Part shown: positions 35,088 through 44,150 of the stretch, piece by piece
How positions within the stretch are numbered: position 1 is the first letter of the stretch
Layout: every line of letters begins with the position of its first letter
NCBI RefSeq assembly: GCF_044197065.1
Contig: NZ_JBIQOI010000006.1
Coordinates: 186,001 to 250,000, forward strand
Origin: Kluyvera ascorbata_C
GTDB lineage: Bacteria > Pseudomonadota > Gammaproteobacteria > Enterobacterales > Enterobacteriaceae
DNA length: 64,000 nt
Direction: 5' to 3'
Notes under the pieces: model-generated
The model's database searches: none
Told to the model about the DNA's origin: nothing
The model's input: the letters and a program-made list of their open reading frames with translations, nothing else
Made by a program: the position numbers and the translations under genes

Positions 35088-36496
35088 CAGGCTTTCCTTA
35101 CGTGTTCGGTCGTTTTCAATTCTTGCTGGTATTCATTCAATTCGCGATAGTTCGTGCGGCGTTTTTCCAGATCTTCCTGAATCTGTTTCATCAGGTTGCG
35201 GTCTACCTTCAGCAGGCGGACTACGCCTGCGGTAATCAGGTAGCCTACGCCCGGGATAACGGTAAACAGCAGCATGATTCCGTTGATTGTGGTGTCACTC
35301 TGCGCTTTTGCACCGGCATCATAACCGTACCAGGAGAGCAGGAAGCCGACCATGGCGCCCGCAACGGCCAGGCCTACTTTCAGGAAGAACAGGTTACCGG
35401 AGAAGCTAATACCGGTAATACGTTTACCCGTTTTCCATTCGCCGTAATCGTCAACGTCCGCCATCAGCGACCAGTGCAGCGGGGAGGGGATCTGGTGCAA
35501 CACGTTCAGCAGGAAGTAGAGCACCACAATTAGCATGGTGGCGTGTGGGTCGAAGAAGTAGAACGCGATGGAGAAAATCGCCAGCGCGATGTTAGTCCAG
35601 AAGAACACCTGCAGTTTGCACCAGCGGTCGGTCAGGACTTTCGCGAGCATGCTGCCAATCATCATACCCACGACGCCAAGGCTAATAAAGATAGTAGCGA
35701 AGTGGGTGCTTTCGCCCATTACCCAGGTAACGTAGTACATGGTTGCGGCCATGCGAATGAAGCCCGGACAGACGTTGCACAGCGTCAGCAGCAGAATGCG
35801 TACCCACTGGTCGTTTTTCCAGACGTCTTTTAAATCTTGTTTCAGTTCATCGTTGGTCTGTACCGCCGGACGTACGCGTTCACGCACGGTGGCAAAGCAG
35901 AACAAGAACATGCACATGCCGATGAACGCCAGTACGGTCATCGCCATCTGGTAGCCTTTGGCTTTGTCCTCGCCACCGAACCAGTCGGCCATTGGCAGGA
36001 GGGTCAGCGACAGCAGCAGGGTGGCAATGCCGACCAGCACGAAGCGGTAGGACTGGCAGGCCACGCGCTCTTTCGGGTCGTTAGTGATAACGCTACCGAG
36101 CGAGCAGTAAGGGATGTTGATGGCGGTATAGGTTATCGAGAGCAGGAAGTAGGTGACAAAGGCATAGATAACTTTGCTGCTATAGCTCCATTCTGGCGTG
36201 GTGAACATTAACACACTGAACAGCGCATAGGGGAAGGCTATCCACAGCAGCCATGGACGAAAGCGGCCGTATTTACTGCGCGTACGGTCGGCCATTGCGC
36301 CCATAATCGGGTCGGTGACGGCATCGATCACGCGAATAGACAGTAACAGCACGCCGACCAGGGCCGGGGCTAAACCAAAAATATCGGTATAAAAGTAGTT
36401 AACGAACAGCATGATAGCGCCGAAGATGATGTTACATCCCGCATCGCCCATGCCATAACCAATCTTCTCTTTAACTGACAGTTTACTTGAGTTCAT
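35087..36496 (-). CDS. GPH-family sugar:cation symporter
   Basis: Glycoside-pentoside-hexuronide (MelB-like) symporter. The protein has 469 residues and twelve predicted membrane spans. The N-terminus KEKIGYGMGDAGCNIIFGA is typical of the family, as are RVIDAVTDPIMGAMADRT (near 55-72) and RFRPWLLW. The central loop has the YCSLGSVITNDPKERV region. The C-terminus is a long charged helix (LMKQIQEDLEKRRTNYREL). It is the first gene of a two-gene operon with GH43, so an arabinoside or xyloside is the likely cargo. Closest E. coli relatives by type would be YagG or YicJ, but I do not assign a symbol. No regulator gene lies next to it. Confidence 0.85.
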   Translation of the reverse strand: MNSSKLSVKEKIGYGMGDAGCNIIFGAIMLFVNYFYTDIFGLAPALVGVLLLSIRVIDAVTDPIMGAMADRTRSKYGRFRPWLLWIAFPYALFSVLMFTTPEWSYSSKVIYAFVTYFLLSITYTAINIPYCSLGSVITNDPKERVACQSYRFVLVGIATLLLSLTLLPMADWFGGEDKAKGYQMAMTVLAFIGMCMFLFCFATVRERVRPAVQTNDELKQDLKDVWKNDQWVRILLLTLCNVCPGFIRMAATMYYVTWVMGESTHFATIFISLGVVGMMIGSMLAKVLTDRWCKLQVFFWTNIALAIFSIAFYFFDPHATMLIVVLYFLLNVLHQIPSPLHWSLMADVDDYGEWKTGKRITGISFSGNLFFLKVGLAVAGAMVGFLLSWYGYDAGAKAQSDTTINGIMLLFTVIPGVGYLITAGVVRLLKVDRNLMKQIQEDLEKRRTNYRELNEYQQELKTTEHVRKA

Positions 36497-36630
36497 CGCC
36501 AGATCTCTCTTGAGGTGTATGGAGAAGATTATTGGCTGTGGAAGAGATAAATGCGTAGCAGGATAACGTTGTTGATATGGATAATATTGCTGCGCAGAGG
36601 AAAGTGTGAAGCGGGTAACATCAGGGAAGA

Positions 36631-36654
36631 AGGCCTCTCCGTATGGAGAGGCCT
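36631..36654 (-). terminator. Hairpin downstream of aroP
   Basis: Perfect 10-bp inverted repeat AGGCCTCTCC/GGAGAGGCCT with a 4-nt loop. On the minus strand it is followed by TCTTCCC, a weak T tract. It lies between aroP and the symporter promoter region. Confidence 0.65.
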
Positions 36655-36666
36655 GTGCATAATCGC

Positions 36667-36735
36667 GTAGCCCGGACGAGGTGCGTTATCGCCGACTCCG
36701 GGGGCGTCCCGGCGTCACTTCGTTCGGCCGGGCTG
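36667..36735. repeat. REP-like element (GTAGCCCGGACGAGG family) after aroP
   Basis: GTAGCCCGGACGAGGTGCGT...GCCGACTCCGGG plus a CCCGGCGTC...GGCCGGGCTG arm. It is the same family as the elements at 45788, 52003 and 55324. Confidence 0.75.
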
Positions 36736-36747
36736 CTTGTTGAGTAT

Positions 36748-38118
36748 TTAGTGGGCTTTCACGGTTTTGGCGCTTTTCTGTTTAAACATAAAGCCAATGC
36801 CCAGAATGACAATCCACACCGGAATCAGCCATACGGAGATAGCCATACCCGGCGTCATCACCATGATGACCAGAACCGCGGCCATGAAGATCAGGCAGAT
36901 CCAGTTCCCTAACGGATAGAACAGCGCCGGGAAGCGAGTGGTCACGCCCTGCTGCTGTTTGGCCTTACGGAACTTCATGTGTGCCAGACTAATCATCGCC
37001 CAGTTAATCACCAGCGCGGAGACGACCAGCGCCATCAGCAGGCCGAATGCGGACTCTGGTGCCAGGTAGTTGATCAAGACGCACAGTGCGGTGACAACGG
37101 CGGAGACCAGAATGGTGTTTACCGGTACGCCGCGCTTATCCACGCTCAGCAGCGCTTTCGGGGCGTTGCCCTGCTGCGCCAGGCCGAAGAGCATACGGCT
37201 GTTGCAGTATACGCAACTGTTGTACACGGAGAGCGCTGCGGTCAGCACCACGATGTTCAGGGCATTCGCCACGAACGAGTCGCCCAGTTCATGGAAGATA
37301 AGCACGAACGGACTGACGTCTGCGGTAACGCGGGTCCACGGCATCAGAGAGAGCAGTATCGCCAGCGAGCCCACATAGAAAATCAGGATACGGTAGATAA
37401 CCTGGTTGGTGGCTTTAGGAATGCTCTGCTCAGGATTATCCGCTTCTGCAGCGGTAATGCCGACCAGCTCAAGGCCGCCGAAGGAGAACATGATAATCGC
37501 CATCATCATCACCAGGCCGGTCCAGCCGTGAGGCAGGAAGCCGCCCTGTTCCCACAGGTTGCGCACGGTAGCCTGCGGGCCAGCGGTGTCGCTGAACAGC
37601 AGCCATGCGCCGAACAGGATCATCGCGATAACGGCAATGACTTTAATAATAGCGAACCAGAACTCCATTTCACCGAACACTTTGACGTTGCTCAGGTTGA
37701 TGAGGTTGATAGCGATAAAGAAGACCGCCGCCGATACCCAGGTTGGGATCTCAGGCCACCAGAACTGGATGTATTTCCCTACGGCGGTCAGTTCCGCCAT
37801 GGCAACCAGTACGTACAGTACCCAGTAGTTCCAGCCCGAGGCGAAACCGGCGAAGTTGCCCCAGTACTTGTAGGCAAAGTGGCTGAAGGAGCCTGCTACC
37901 GGCTCTTCAACTACCATTTCGCCAAGCTGGCGCATGATCATAAAGGCAATAAAGCCCGCGATAGCGTAACCCAGAATGATCCCTGGACCCGCTGACTGGA
38001 TGACGGAGGCGCTGCCGAGAAACAGGCCTGTGCCGATAGCGCCGCCCAGAGCGATCAGCTGTATATGGCGGTTCTTAAGGCCGCGCTTGAGCTGTGCGCC
38101 TTGCTGTTGACCTTCCAT
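36748..38118 (-). CDS. aroP: Aromatic amino acid transporter AroP
   Basis: APC-superfamily proton symporter for Phe, Tyr and Trp. The protein has 456 residues from the ATG at 38118 (MEGQQQGAQLKRGLKNRHIQ), with twelve predicted spans. The APC signature GGAIGTGLFLGSA is near residues 26-38. The frame is open upstream to 38211, but that segment is the promoter region. A TyrR-like box lies upstream at 38186. It is divergent from pdhR across 537 bp. Confidence 0.96.
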   Translation of the reverse strand: MEGQQQGAQLKRGLKNRHIQLIALGGAIGTGLFLGSASVIQSAGPGIILGYAIAGFIAFMIMRQLGEMVVEEPVAGSFSHFAYKYWGNFAGFASGWNYWVLYVLVAMAELTAVGKYIQFWWPEIPTWVSAAVFFIAINLINLSNVKVFGEMEFWFAIIKVIAVIAMILFGAWLLFSDTAGPQATVRNLWEQGGFLPHGWTGLVMMMAIIMFSFGGLELVGITAAEADNPEQSIPKATNQVIYRILIFYVGSLAILLSLMPWTRVTADVSPFVLIFHELGDSFVANALNIVVLTAALSVYNSCVYCNSRMLFGLAQQGNAPKALLSVDKRGVPVNTILVSAVVTALCVLINYLAPESAFGLLMALVVSALVINWAMISLAHMKFRKAKQQQGVTTRFPALFYPLGNWICLIFMAAVLVIMVMTPGMAISVWLIPVWIVILGIGFMFKQKSAKTVKAH

Positions 38119-38185
38119 TGTGAAACCTCGTGTGTGGTTATTATTGTGACGCTGTTTGCGTATGTACTTAAGAAATTCCGTTTTC

Positions 38186-38203
38186 TGTATTGTTATGTTT
38201 ACG
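38186..38203. promoter_or_regulatory. TyrR-like box upstream of aroP
   Basis: TGTAT...TTTACG spans 18 bp and matches the TyrR pattern TGTAAA-N6-TTTACA only partly. aroP is a known TyrR target in E. coli. A weaker TGT-N12-TTA-like match at 38153 could be the second box. Confidence 0.4.
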
Positions 38204-38407
38204 AAAGTCATTTCTTAAAAAGAGGTAAGGCTCTTTCGTCATCAGCAGAATAGTGGTAAGCGCGGCGGAATGCACCTGCTTTATGAAGGGATGATGACGG
38301 GTTGGATAAAAAGCCGACAGCTGTCACGAGAGCGTGCAAGCATTACATCGACTACTTAGTGAGTATTTAATGCATTTTAATGAATTTATATTCATTTATT
38401 GGTTTAT

Positions 38408-38419
38408 TGAAACGGTTCA
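38408..38419. promoter_or_regulatory. Cra box upstream of pdhR
   Basis: TGAAACGGTTCA is a 12-bp near-perfect palindrome matching the Cra consensus core TGAAWCG-TTCA. On each strand it misses the 14-position consensus RSTGAAWCSNTHHW at one position. Cra itself is encoded at 2011. Confidence 0.6.
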
Positions 38420-38607
38420 GTTTGCGTATTTTTGTTTTTATTTCGTTAACTGTACTTCTTTATGGGTAAAGTTATTTTTTGTGCAAAGTTACATTTCTGA
38501 AACATCATTTCTGTAATGTTGTTAAAAAGTGCCGGGTTTACTGATTTCAATCAAAACCTGTATGGACATAAGGTGAATACTTTGTTACTTTAGCGCTACG
38601 AACTTGA

Positions 38608-38624
38608 AATTGGTAAGACCAATT
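38608..38624. promoter_or_regulatory. PdhR operator
   Basis: AATTGGTAAGACCAATT is a perfect palindrome around AAG and matches the known PdhR site (ATTGGT-N3-ACCAAT). It lies 31 nt before the pdhR start, placing PdhR as an autorepressor of the pdh operon, released by pyruvate. Confidence 0.92.
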
Positions 38625-38655
38625 GACTCCGGGCTAATGGCAGAGACAGGGAACA

Positions 38656-39420
38656 ATGGCCTACAGCAAAATCCGCCAACCAAAACTATCCGATGTGATT
38701 GAGCAGCAGTTGGAGTTTTTGATCCTTGAGGGGACATTACGCCCCGGCGAAAAACTTCCACCTGAACGTGAACTGGCGAAACAGTTCGACGTTTCTCGCC
38801 CTTCGCTGCGTGAGGCTATCCAGCGCCTCGAAGCCAAAGGGCTCCTGCTTCGTCGCCAGGGCGGCGGGACTTTTGTTCAAAGCAGCCTATGGCAGAGCTT
38901 CAGCGACCCGCTGGTTGAGCTTCTGTCCGATCACCCTGAATCCCAATTTGATCTGCTTGAGACCCGTCACGCGCTGGAAGGTATCGCGGCTTATTACGCG
39001 GCACTGCGCAGCACTGATGAAGATCGCGTACGCATTCGCGAGCTGCATCAGGCCATCGAACGGGCTCAGCAGTCGGGCGACCTCGACGCTGAATCTGACG
39101 CCGTCGTCCAGTATCAAATTGCGGTCACTGAAGCCGCCCACAACGTAGTACTGCTGCATCTGCTACGGTGTATGGAGCCTATGCTGGCGCAAAACGTTCG
39201 CCAAAACTTTGAGTTGCTGTACGCCCGTCGGGAGATGCTCCCGCAGGTCAGCGACCACCGTACAAGCATCTTTGAAGCGATTATGGCTGGCGAGCCCGAG
39301 CAGGCGCGTGAAGCGTCGCACCGCCACCTGGCCTTCATTGAAGAGATTTTGCTGGATAGAAGCCGTGAACAGAGCCGCCGTGAGCGCTCGTTACGTCGTC
39401 TCCAGCAGCGAAAGGATTAA
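38656..39420 (+). CDS. pdhR: Pyruvate-responsive transcriptional repressor PdhR
   Basis: GntR/FadR-family repressor of the pyruvate dehydrogenase operon and respiratory genes; pyruvate releases it. The protein has 254 residues, equal to E. coli. The winged helix is at about 9-75 (GEKLPPERELAKQFDVSRPS and VSRPSLREAIQRLEAKGLL), followed by the all-helical FCD effector domain with conserved Asp/His metal-binding positions. The start ATG is 31 nt after its own operator. First gene of pdhR-aceEF-lpd. Confidence 0.97.
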   Translation: MAYSKIRQPKLSDVIEQQLEFLILEGTLRPGEKLPPERELAKQFDVSRPSLREAIQRLEAKGLLLRRQGGGTFVQSSLWQSFSDPLVELLSDHPESQFDLLETRHALEGIAAYYAALRSTDEDRVRIRELHQAIERAQQSGDLDAESDAVVQYQIAVTEAAHNVVLLHLLRCMEPMLAQNVRQNFELLYARREMLPQVSDHRTSIFEAIMAGEPEQAREASHRHLAFIEEILLDRSREQSRRERSLRRLQQRKD

Positions 39421-39489
39421 TATTTTTTCCGGCAGTCGTTTGACCGGGAAATGTGGAAATGCGCCATTAGCGCGCGGCAACTAAACGCA

Positions 39490-39537
39490 GAACCTGTCTT
39501 ATTGTGCTTTCCCACGAAAACACAATGGGACAGGTTC
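39490..39537 (+). repeat. Long inverted repeat in pdhR-aceE spacer
   Basis: GAACCTGTC and GACAGGTTC form the outer stem and ATTGTG and CACAAT continue it past a TT/GG mismatch, giving about a 17-nt arm on each side with a 14-nt loop. There is no T run; an RNA processing or mRNA-stability element is more likely than a terminator. Confidence 0.7.
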
Positions 39538-39575
39538 CAGACAAATCAACGTACTAGATAGATAAGGAATAACCC

Positions 39576-42239
39576 ATGTCAGAACGTTTACTCAATGACG
39601 TGGATCCGATCGAAACTCGCGACTGGCAACAGGCGATCGAATCGGTCATCCGTGAAGAAGGTGTTGAGCGCGCTCAGTATCTTATCGACCAACTGCTTTC
39701 TGAAGCCCGCAAAGGCGGCGTTCAGGTAGCTGCGGGTGCAGGTGCTAGCGGTTACGTCAACACTATTGCCGTTGAAGATGAACCGGAATACCCGGGCAAT
39801 CTGGAGCTGGAGCGTCGTATTCGTTCTGCTATCCGCTGGAACGCCATCATGACCGTGCTGCGTGCGTCTAAAAAAGACCTCGAGCTGGGCGGCCACATGG
39901 CTTCCTTCCAGTCTTCTGCGACTTTCTACGAAGTGTGCTTCAACCACTTCTTCCGTGCGCGCAACGAGCAGGATGGCGGCGACCTGGTTTACTTCCAGGG
40001 TCACATCTCTCCGGGCGTCTACGCACGTGCGTTCCTGGAAGGTCGTCTGACCGAAGAGCAGATGAACAACTTCCGTCAGGAAGTTCACGGTAAAGGTCTG
40101 TCTTCTTACCCGCACCCGAAACTGATGCCAACCTTCTGGCAGTTCCCGACCGTCTCTATGGGTCTGGGTCCAATCGGTGCTATCTATCAGGCTAAGTTCC
40201 TGAAATATCTGGAACACCGTGGTCTGAAAGACACCTCCAAACAAACCGTTTATGCCTTCCTGGGCGACGGCGAGATGGATGAGCCAGAATCTAAAGGTGC
40301 GATCACCATCGCGACCCGTGAAAAACTGGACAACCTGGTCTTTGTTATCAACTGTAACCTGCAGCGTCTTGATGGCCCGGTTACCGGTAATGGCAAAATC
40401 ATTAACGAACTGGAAGGTATCTTCGCGGGTGCTGGCTGGAACGTTATCAAGGTTATCTGGGGCGGTCGTTGGGATGAACTGCTGCGTAAAGACACCAGCG
40501 GTAAACTGATCCAGCTGATGAACGAAACCGTTGACGGTGACTACCAGACCTTCAAATCCAAAGACGGCGCCTACGTACGTGAGCACTTCTTCGGTAAATA
40601 TCCAGAAACCGCAGCGCTGGTTGCCGACTGGACTGACGAGCAGATCTGGGCACTGAACCGTGGTGGTCACGATCCGAAGAAAGTCTTCGCTGCATTGAAA
40701 AAAGCGCAGGAAACCAAAGGCAAAGCAACCGTAATCCTCGCCCATACCATTAAAGGTTACGGCATGGGTGACACCGCTGAAGGTAAAAACATCGCTCACC
40801 AGGTTAAGAAAATGAACATGGACGGCGTGCGCTATATCCGCGACCGTTTCAACGTTCCTGTGACCGACGAGCAGGTTGAAAAACTGTCTTACATTACCTT
40901 CCCGGAAGGTTCTGAAGAACACACCTATCTGCACGCCCAGCGTGAAAAACTGCACGGCTACCTGCCAAGCCGTCAGCCTAACTTCGATGAGAAGCTTGAG
41001 CTGCCGACCCTGGAAGATTTCGGCCCGCTGCTGGAAGAGCAGAACAAAGAGATCTCTACCACTATCGCGTTCGTACGTGCTCTGAACGTGATGCTGAAGA
41101 ACAAATCCATCAAAGACCGCCTCGTGCCGATCATCGCCGATGAAGCGCGTACCTTTGGTATGGAAGGTCTGTTCCGTCAGATTGGTATCTACAGCCCGAA
41201 CGGTCAGCAGTACACCCCTCAGGACCGCGAGCAGGTTGCATACTACAAAGAAGACGAGAAAGGCCAGATTCTGCAGGAAGGTATCAACGAACTGGGTGCT
41301 GGTGCATCCTGGCTGGCGGCTGCGACCTCTTACAGCACCAACAACCTGCCGATGATTCCGTTCTACATCTACTACTCCATGTTCGGGTTCCAGCGTATCG
41401 GTGACCTGTGCTGGCAGGCCGGCGACCAGCAGGCTCGCGGCTTCCTGGTAGGTGGTACTTCCGGTCGTACGACGCTGAACGGCGAAGGTCTGCAGCACGA
41501 AGATGGTCACAGCCATATTCAGTCTCTGACTATCCCGAACTGTATCTCTTACGATCCATCTTACGCGTACGAAGTTGCGGTCATCATGCACGATGGTCTG
41601 GAGCGCATGTACGGTGAGAAACAAGAGAACGTTTACTACTACATCACCACGCTGAACGAAAACTACCACATGCCGGCAATGCCAGCAGGTGCCGAGGAAG
41701 GTATCCGTAAAGGTATCTACAAACTCGAAACCATCGAAGGTAGCAAAGGTAAAGTTCAGCTGCTGGGCTCCGGTTCTATCCTGCGTCACGTACGTGAAGC
41801 AGCGCAGATCCTGGCGAACGACTACGGCGTTGGCTCCGATGTGTACAGCGTAACCTCCTTCACTGAACTGGCGCGTGATGGTCAGGACTGTGAGCGTTGG
41901 AACATGCTGCACCCAATGGAAACTCCACGCGTGCCTTACATCGCTCAGGTGATGAACGACGCGCCAGCGGTAGCCTCCACCGACTATATGAAACTGTTTG
42001 CTGAGCAGGTTCGTACTTATGTACCGGCTGATGATTACCGCGTACTGGGTACCGACGGCTTTGGCCGCTCTGACAGCCGTGAAAACCTGCGTCACCACTT
42101 CGAAGTTGATGCTTCCTACGTGGTAGTAGCGGCACTGGGCGAACTGGCTAAACGTGGCGAAATCGATAAGAAAGTGGTTGCGGAAGCAATTACCAAATTC
42201 AACATCGATGCAGAAAAAGTTAACCCGCGTCTGGCGTAA
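39576..42239 (+). CDS. aceE: Pyruvate dehydrogenase E1 component AceE
   Basis: Thiamine-diphosphate-dependent homodimeric E1 that decarboxylates pyruvate and reductively acetylates the lipoyl groups of AceF. The protein has 887 residues, equal to E. coli. The ThDP/metal-binding motif GDGEMDEPESKGA (near 230-242), followed about 18 residues later by NCNLQRLDGPV, is intact. Codon use is strongly optimised, as for a highly expressed gene, which explains the long open antisense frames here. The ribosome binding site AAGGAA precedes the ATG. aceF follows after 14 nt. Confidence 0.98.
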   Translation: MSERLLNDVDPIETRDWQQAIESVIREEGVERAQYLIDQLLSEARKGGVQVAAGAGASGYVNTIAVEDEPEYPGNLELERRIRSAIRWNAIMTVLRASKKDLELGGHMASFQSSATFYEVCFNHFFRARNEQDGGDLVYFQGHISPGVYARAFLEGRLTEEQMNNFRQEVHGKGLSSYPHPKLMPTFWQFPTVSMGLGPIGAIYQAKFLKYLEHRGLKDTSKQTVYAFLGDGEMDEPESKGAITIATREKLDNLVFVINCNLQRLDGPVTGNGKIINELEGIFAGAGWNVIKVIWGGRWDELLRKDTSGKLIQLMNETVDGDYQTFKSKDGAYVREHFFGKYPETAALVADWTDEQIWALNRGGHDPKKVFAALKKAQETKGKATVILAHTIKGYGMGDTAEGKNIAHQVKKMNMDGVRYIRDRFNVPVTDEQVEKLSYITFPEGSEEHTYLHAQREKLHGYLPSRQPNFDEKLELPTLEDFGPLLEEQNKEISTTIAFVRALNVMLKNKSIKDRLVPIIADEARTFGMEGLFRQIGIYSPNGQQYTPQDREQVAYYKEDEKGQILQEGINELGAGASWLAAATSYSTNNLPMIPFYIYYSMFGFQRIGDLCWQAGDQQARGFLVGGTSGRTTLNGEGLQHEDGHSHIQSLTIPNCISYDPSYAYEVAVIMHDGLERMYGEKQENVYYYITTLNENYHMPAMPAGAEEGIRKGIYKLETIEGSKGKVQLLGSGSILRHVREAAQILANDYGVGSDVYSVTSFTELARDGQDCERWNMLHPMETPRVPYIAQVMNDAPAVASTDYMKLFAEQVRTYVPADDYRVLGTDGFGRSDSRENLRHHFEVDASYVVVAALGELAKRGEIDKKVVAEAITKFNIDAEKVNPRLA

Positions 42240-42253
42240 GAGGTAAAAGAATA

Positions 42254-44146
42254 ATGGCTATCGAAATCAATGTACCGGACATCGGGGCTGATGAAGTTGA
42301 AATCACCGAGATCCTGGTCAAAGTAGGCGACAAAGTTGACGTTGAACAGTCGCTGATCACCGTAGAAGGCGACAAAGCCTCTATGGAAGTTCCGTCTCCT
42401 CAGGCTGGTATCGTTAAAGAGATTAAAGTCTCTGTTGGCGACAAAACTGAGACCGGTAAACTGATCATGATTTTCGATTCCGCCGACGGTGCAGCAGCAG
42501 CTGCACCTGCTAAGGCAGAAGAGAAGAAAGAAGCAGCTCCAGCGGCAGCACCTGCTGCGGCGGCGGCAAAAGACGTACACGTTCCAGACATCGGCGGTGA
42601 CGAAGTAGAAGTCACTGAGATTCTGGTTAAAGTGGGCGACACCGTGACCGCTGAGCAGTCTCTGATCACCGTAGAAGGCGACAAAGCCTCTATGGAAGTT
42701 CCGGCACCGTTCGCCGGTACCGTGAAAGAGATCAAAGTGAACACTGGCGACAAAGTGTCTACCGGTTCCCTGATCATGGTATTCGAAGTGGCGGGCGCAG
42801 CCCCAGCGGCCGCTCCGGCGCAGGCAGCAGCTCCAGCTGCAGCGGCTCCGGCAGCAGCAGCGGGCGCGAAAGACGTTCACGTTCCGGATATCGGCGGTGA
42901 CGAAGTTGAAGTGACCGAAGTGATGGTGAAAGTGGGCGACAAAGTTGCCGCTGAGCAGTCACTGATCACCGTAGAAGGCGACAAAGCCTCTATGGAAGTT
43001 CCGGCTCCGTTCGCGGGTACCGTGAAAGAAATCAAAATCAGCACCGGCGACAAAGTGTCTACCGGCTCCCTGATTATGGTCTTCGAAGTGGAAGGCGCAG
43101 CACCAGCTGCCGCTCCAGCAGCTGCGGCTCCAGCCCCTGCTGCTGCACCGGCTCAGGCTGCTAAACCAGCTGCAGCACCGGCTGCGAAGGCTGAAGGTAA
43201 AACTGAATTCGCTGAGAACGACGCTTACGTTCACGCGACTCCGCTGATTCGTCGCCTGGCGCGCGAGTTCGGCGTTAACCTGGCGAAAGTGAAGGGCACG
43301 GGTCGTAAAGGCCGTATCCTGCGCGAAGACGTTCAGGCTTACGTGAAAGAAGCCGTTAAACGCGCTGAAGCTGCACCAGCGGCTGCCGCTGGCGGCGGTA
43401 TCCCGGGCATGCTGCCTTGGCCGAAAGTCGACTTCAGCAAGTTTGGTGAAATCGAAGAAGTGGAACTGGGCCGTATCCAGAAAATCTCTGGTGCTAACCT
43501 GAGCCGTAACTGGGTGATGATCCCGCACGTTACTCACTTCGATAAGACCGATATCACCGATCTGGAAGCGTTCCGTAAACAGCAGAACGCCGAAGCTGAA
43601 AAACGTAAACTGGACGTGAAATTCACCCCAGTGGTCTTCATCATGAAAGCCGTTGCTGCCGCTCTGGAACAGATGCCGCGCTTCAACAGCTCTCTGTCTG
43701 AAGATGGTCAGCGCCTGACCCTGAAGAAATACATCAACATCGGTGTTGCGGTTGATACGCCAAATGGTCTGGTTGTTCCAGTCTTCAAAGACGTGAACAA
43801 GAAGAGCATTACCGAGCTGTCCCGTGAACTGACTGTGATCTCTAAGAAAGCGCGTGACGGTAAGCTGACTGCTGGCGAAATGCAGGGCGGTTGCTTCACC
43901 ATCTCCAGCATCGGCGGCCTGGGTACTACCCACTTCGCGCCGATTGTTAACGCGCCGGAAGTGGCGATCCTCGGTGTCTCCAAGTCCTCTATGGAGCCAG
44001 TGTGGAACGGTAAAGAGTTTATGCCGCGTCTGATGATGCCAATTTCTCTTTCCTTCGACCACCGCGTGATCGATGGTGCTGATGGTGCGCGCTTTATCAC
44101 CATCATCAACAACATGCTGTCCGACATTCGCCGCCTGGTGATGTAA
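42254..44146 (+). CDS. aceF: Pyruvate dehydrogenase E2, dihydrolipoyl acetyltransferase AceF
   Basis: Core of the pyruvate dehydrogenase complex. The protein has 630 residues, with three tandem lipoyl domains (about 1-80, 105-183, 206-284), each with the lipoylated Lys in EGDKASMEVP. Ala/Pro-rich flexible linkers follow each. The peripheral-subunit-binding domain is at about 328-362 (ATPLIRRLAREFGVNL) and the catalytic domain ends with active-site FDHRVIDGADGARF. A 42-nt stretch is identical in all three lipoyl repeats (42353, 42662, 42962). Confidence 0.98.
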   Translation: MAIEINVPDIGADEVEITEILVKVGDKVDVEQSLITVEGDKASMEVPSPQAGIVKEIKVSVGDKTETGKLIMIFDSADGAAAAAPAKAEEKKEAAPAAAPAAAAAKDVHVPDIGGDEVEVTEILVKVGDTVTAEQSLITVEGDKASMEVPAPFAGTVKEIKVNTGDKVSTGSLIMVFEVAGAAPAAAPAQAAAPAAAAPAAAAGAKDVHVPDIGGDEVEVTEVMVKVGDKVAAEQSLITVEGDKASMEVPAPFAGTVKEIKISTGDKVSTGSLIMVFEVEGAAPAAAPAAAAPAPAAAPAQAAKPAAAPAAKAEGKTEFAENDAYVHATPLIRRLAREFGVNLAKVKGTGRKGRILREDVQAYVKEAVKRAEAAPAAAAGGGIPGMLPWPKVDFSKFGEIEEVELGRIQKISGANLSRNWVMIPHVTHFDKTDITDLEAFRKQQNAEAEKRKLDVKFTPVVFIMKAVAAALEQMPRFNSSLSEDGQRLTLKKYINIGVAVDTPNGLVVPVFKDVNKKSITELSRELTVISKKARDGKLTAGEMQGGCFTISSIGGLGTTHFAPIVNAPEVAILGVSKSSMEPVWNGKEFMPRLMMPISLSFDHRVIDGADGARFITIINNMLSDIRRLVM

Positions 44147-44150
44147 TAAA

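Larger units (their letters stand above)
38119..38655. other. aroP-pdhR divergent control region
   Basis: 537 bp without a credible gene. It holds the TyrR-like box, a very AT-rich block (about 38340-38480, with repeated TTTAT and ATTTA tracts that could bend DNA or bind H-NS), a Cra box and the PdhR box. A 60-codon frame at 38334-38516 is in this AT-rich block and is not credible. Confidence 0.7.

Noticed and set aside
38119..38211. N-terminal extension of aroP
   Set aside because: The extra 31 residues are not in the family and cover the regulatory region.
38334..38516. 60-codon frame in the AT-rich aroP-pdhR spacer
   Set aside because: Phe/Tyr-rich translation typical of AT-rich non-coding DNA; no ribosome binding site, and it covers the Cra box.
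39588..42098. 836-codon open frame on the minus strand across aceE
   Set aside because: It lies entirely antisense to the highly expressed aceE. Strong codon bias removes stop codons in this antisense frame; the predicted protein has no recognisable domain.
42353..43003. Regular repeats in aceF considered as a CRISPR-like or tandem array
   Set aside because: They are in-frame lipoyl domains of a known protein, spaced about 300 bp.
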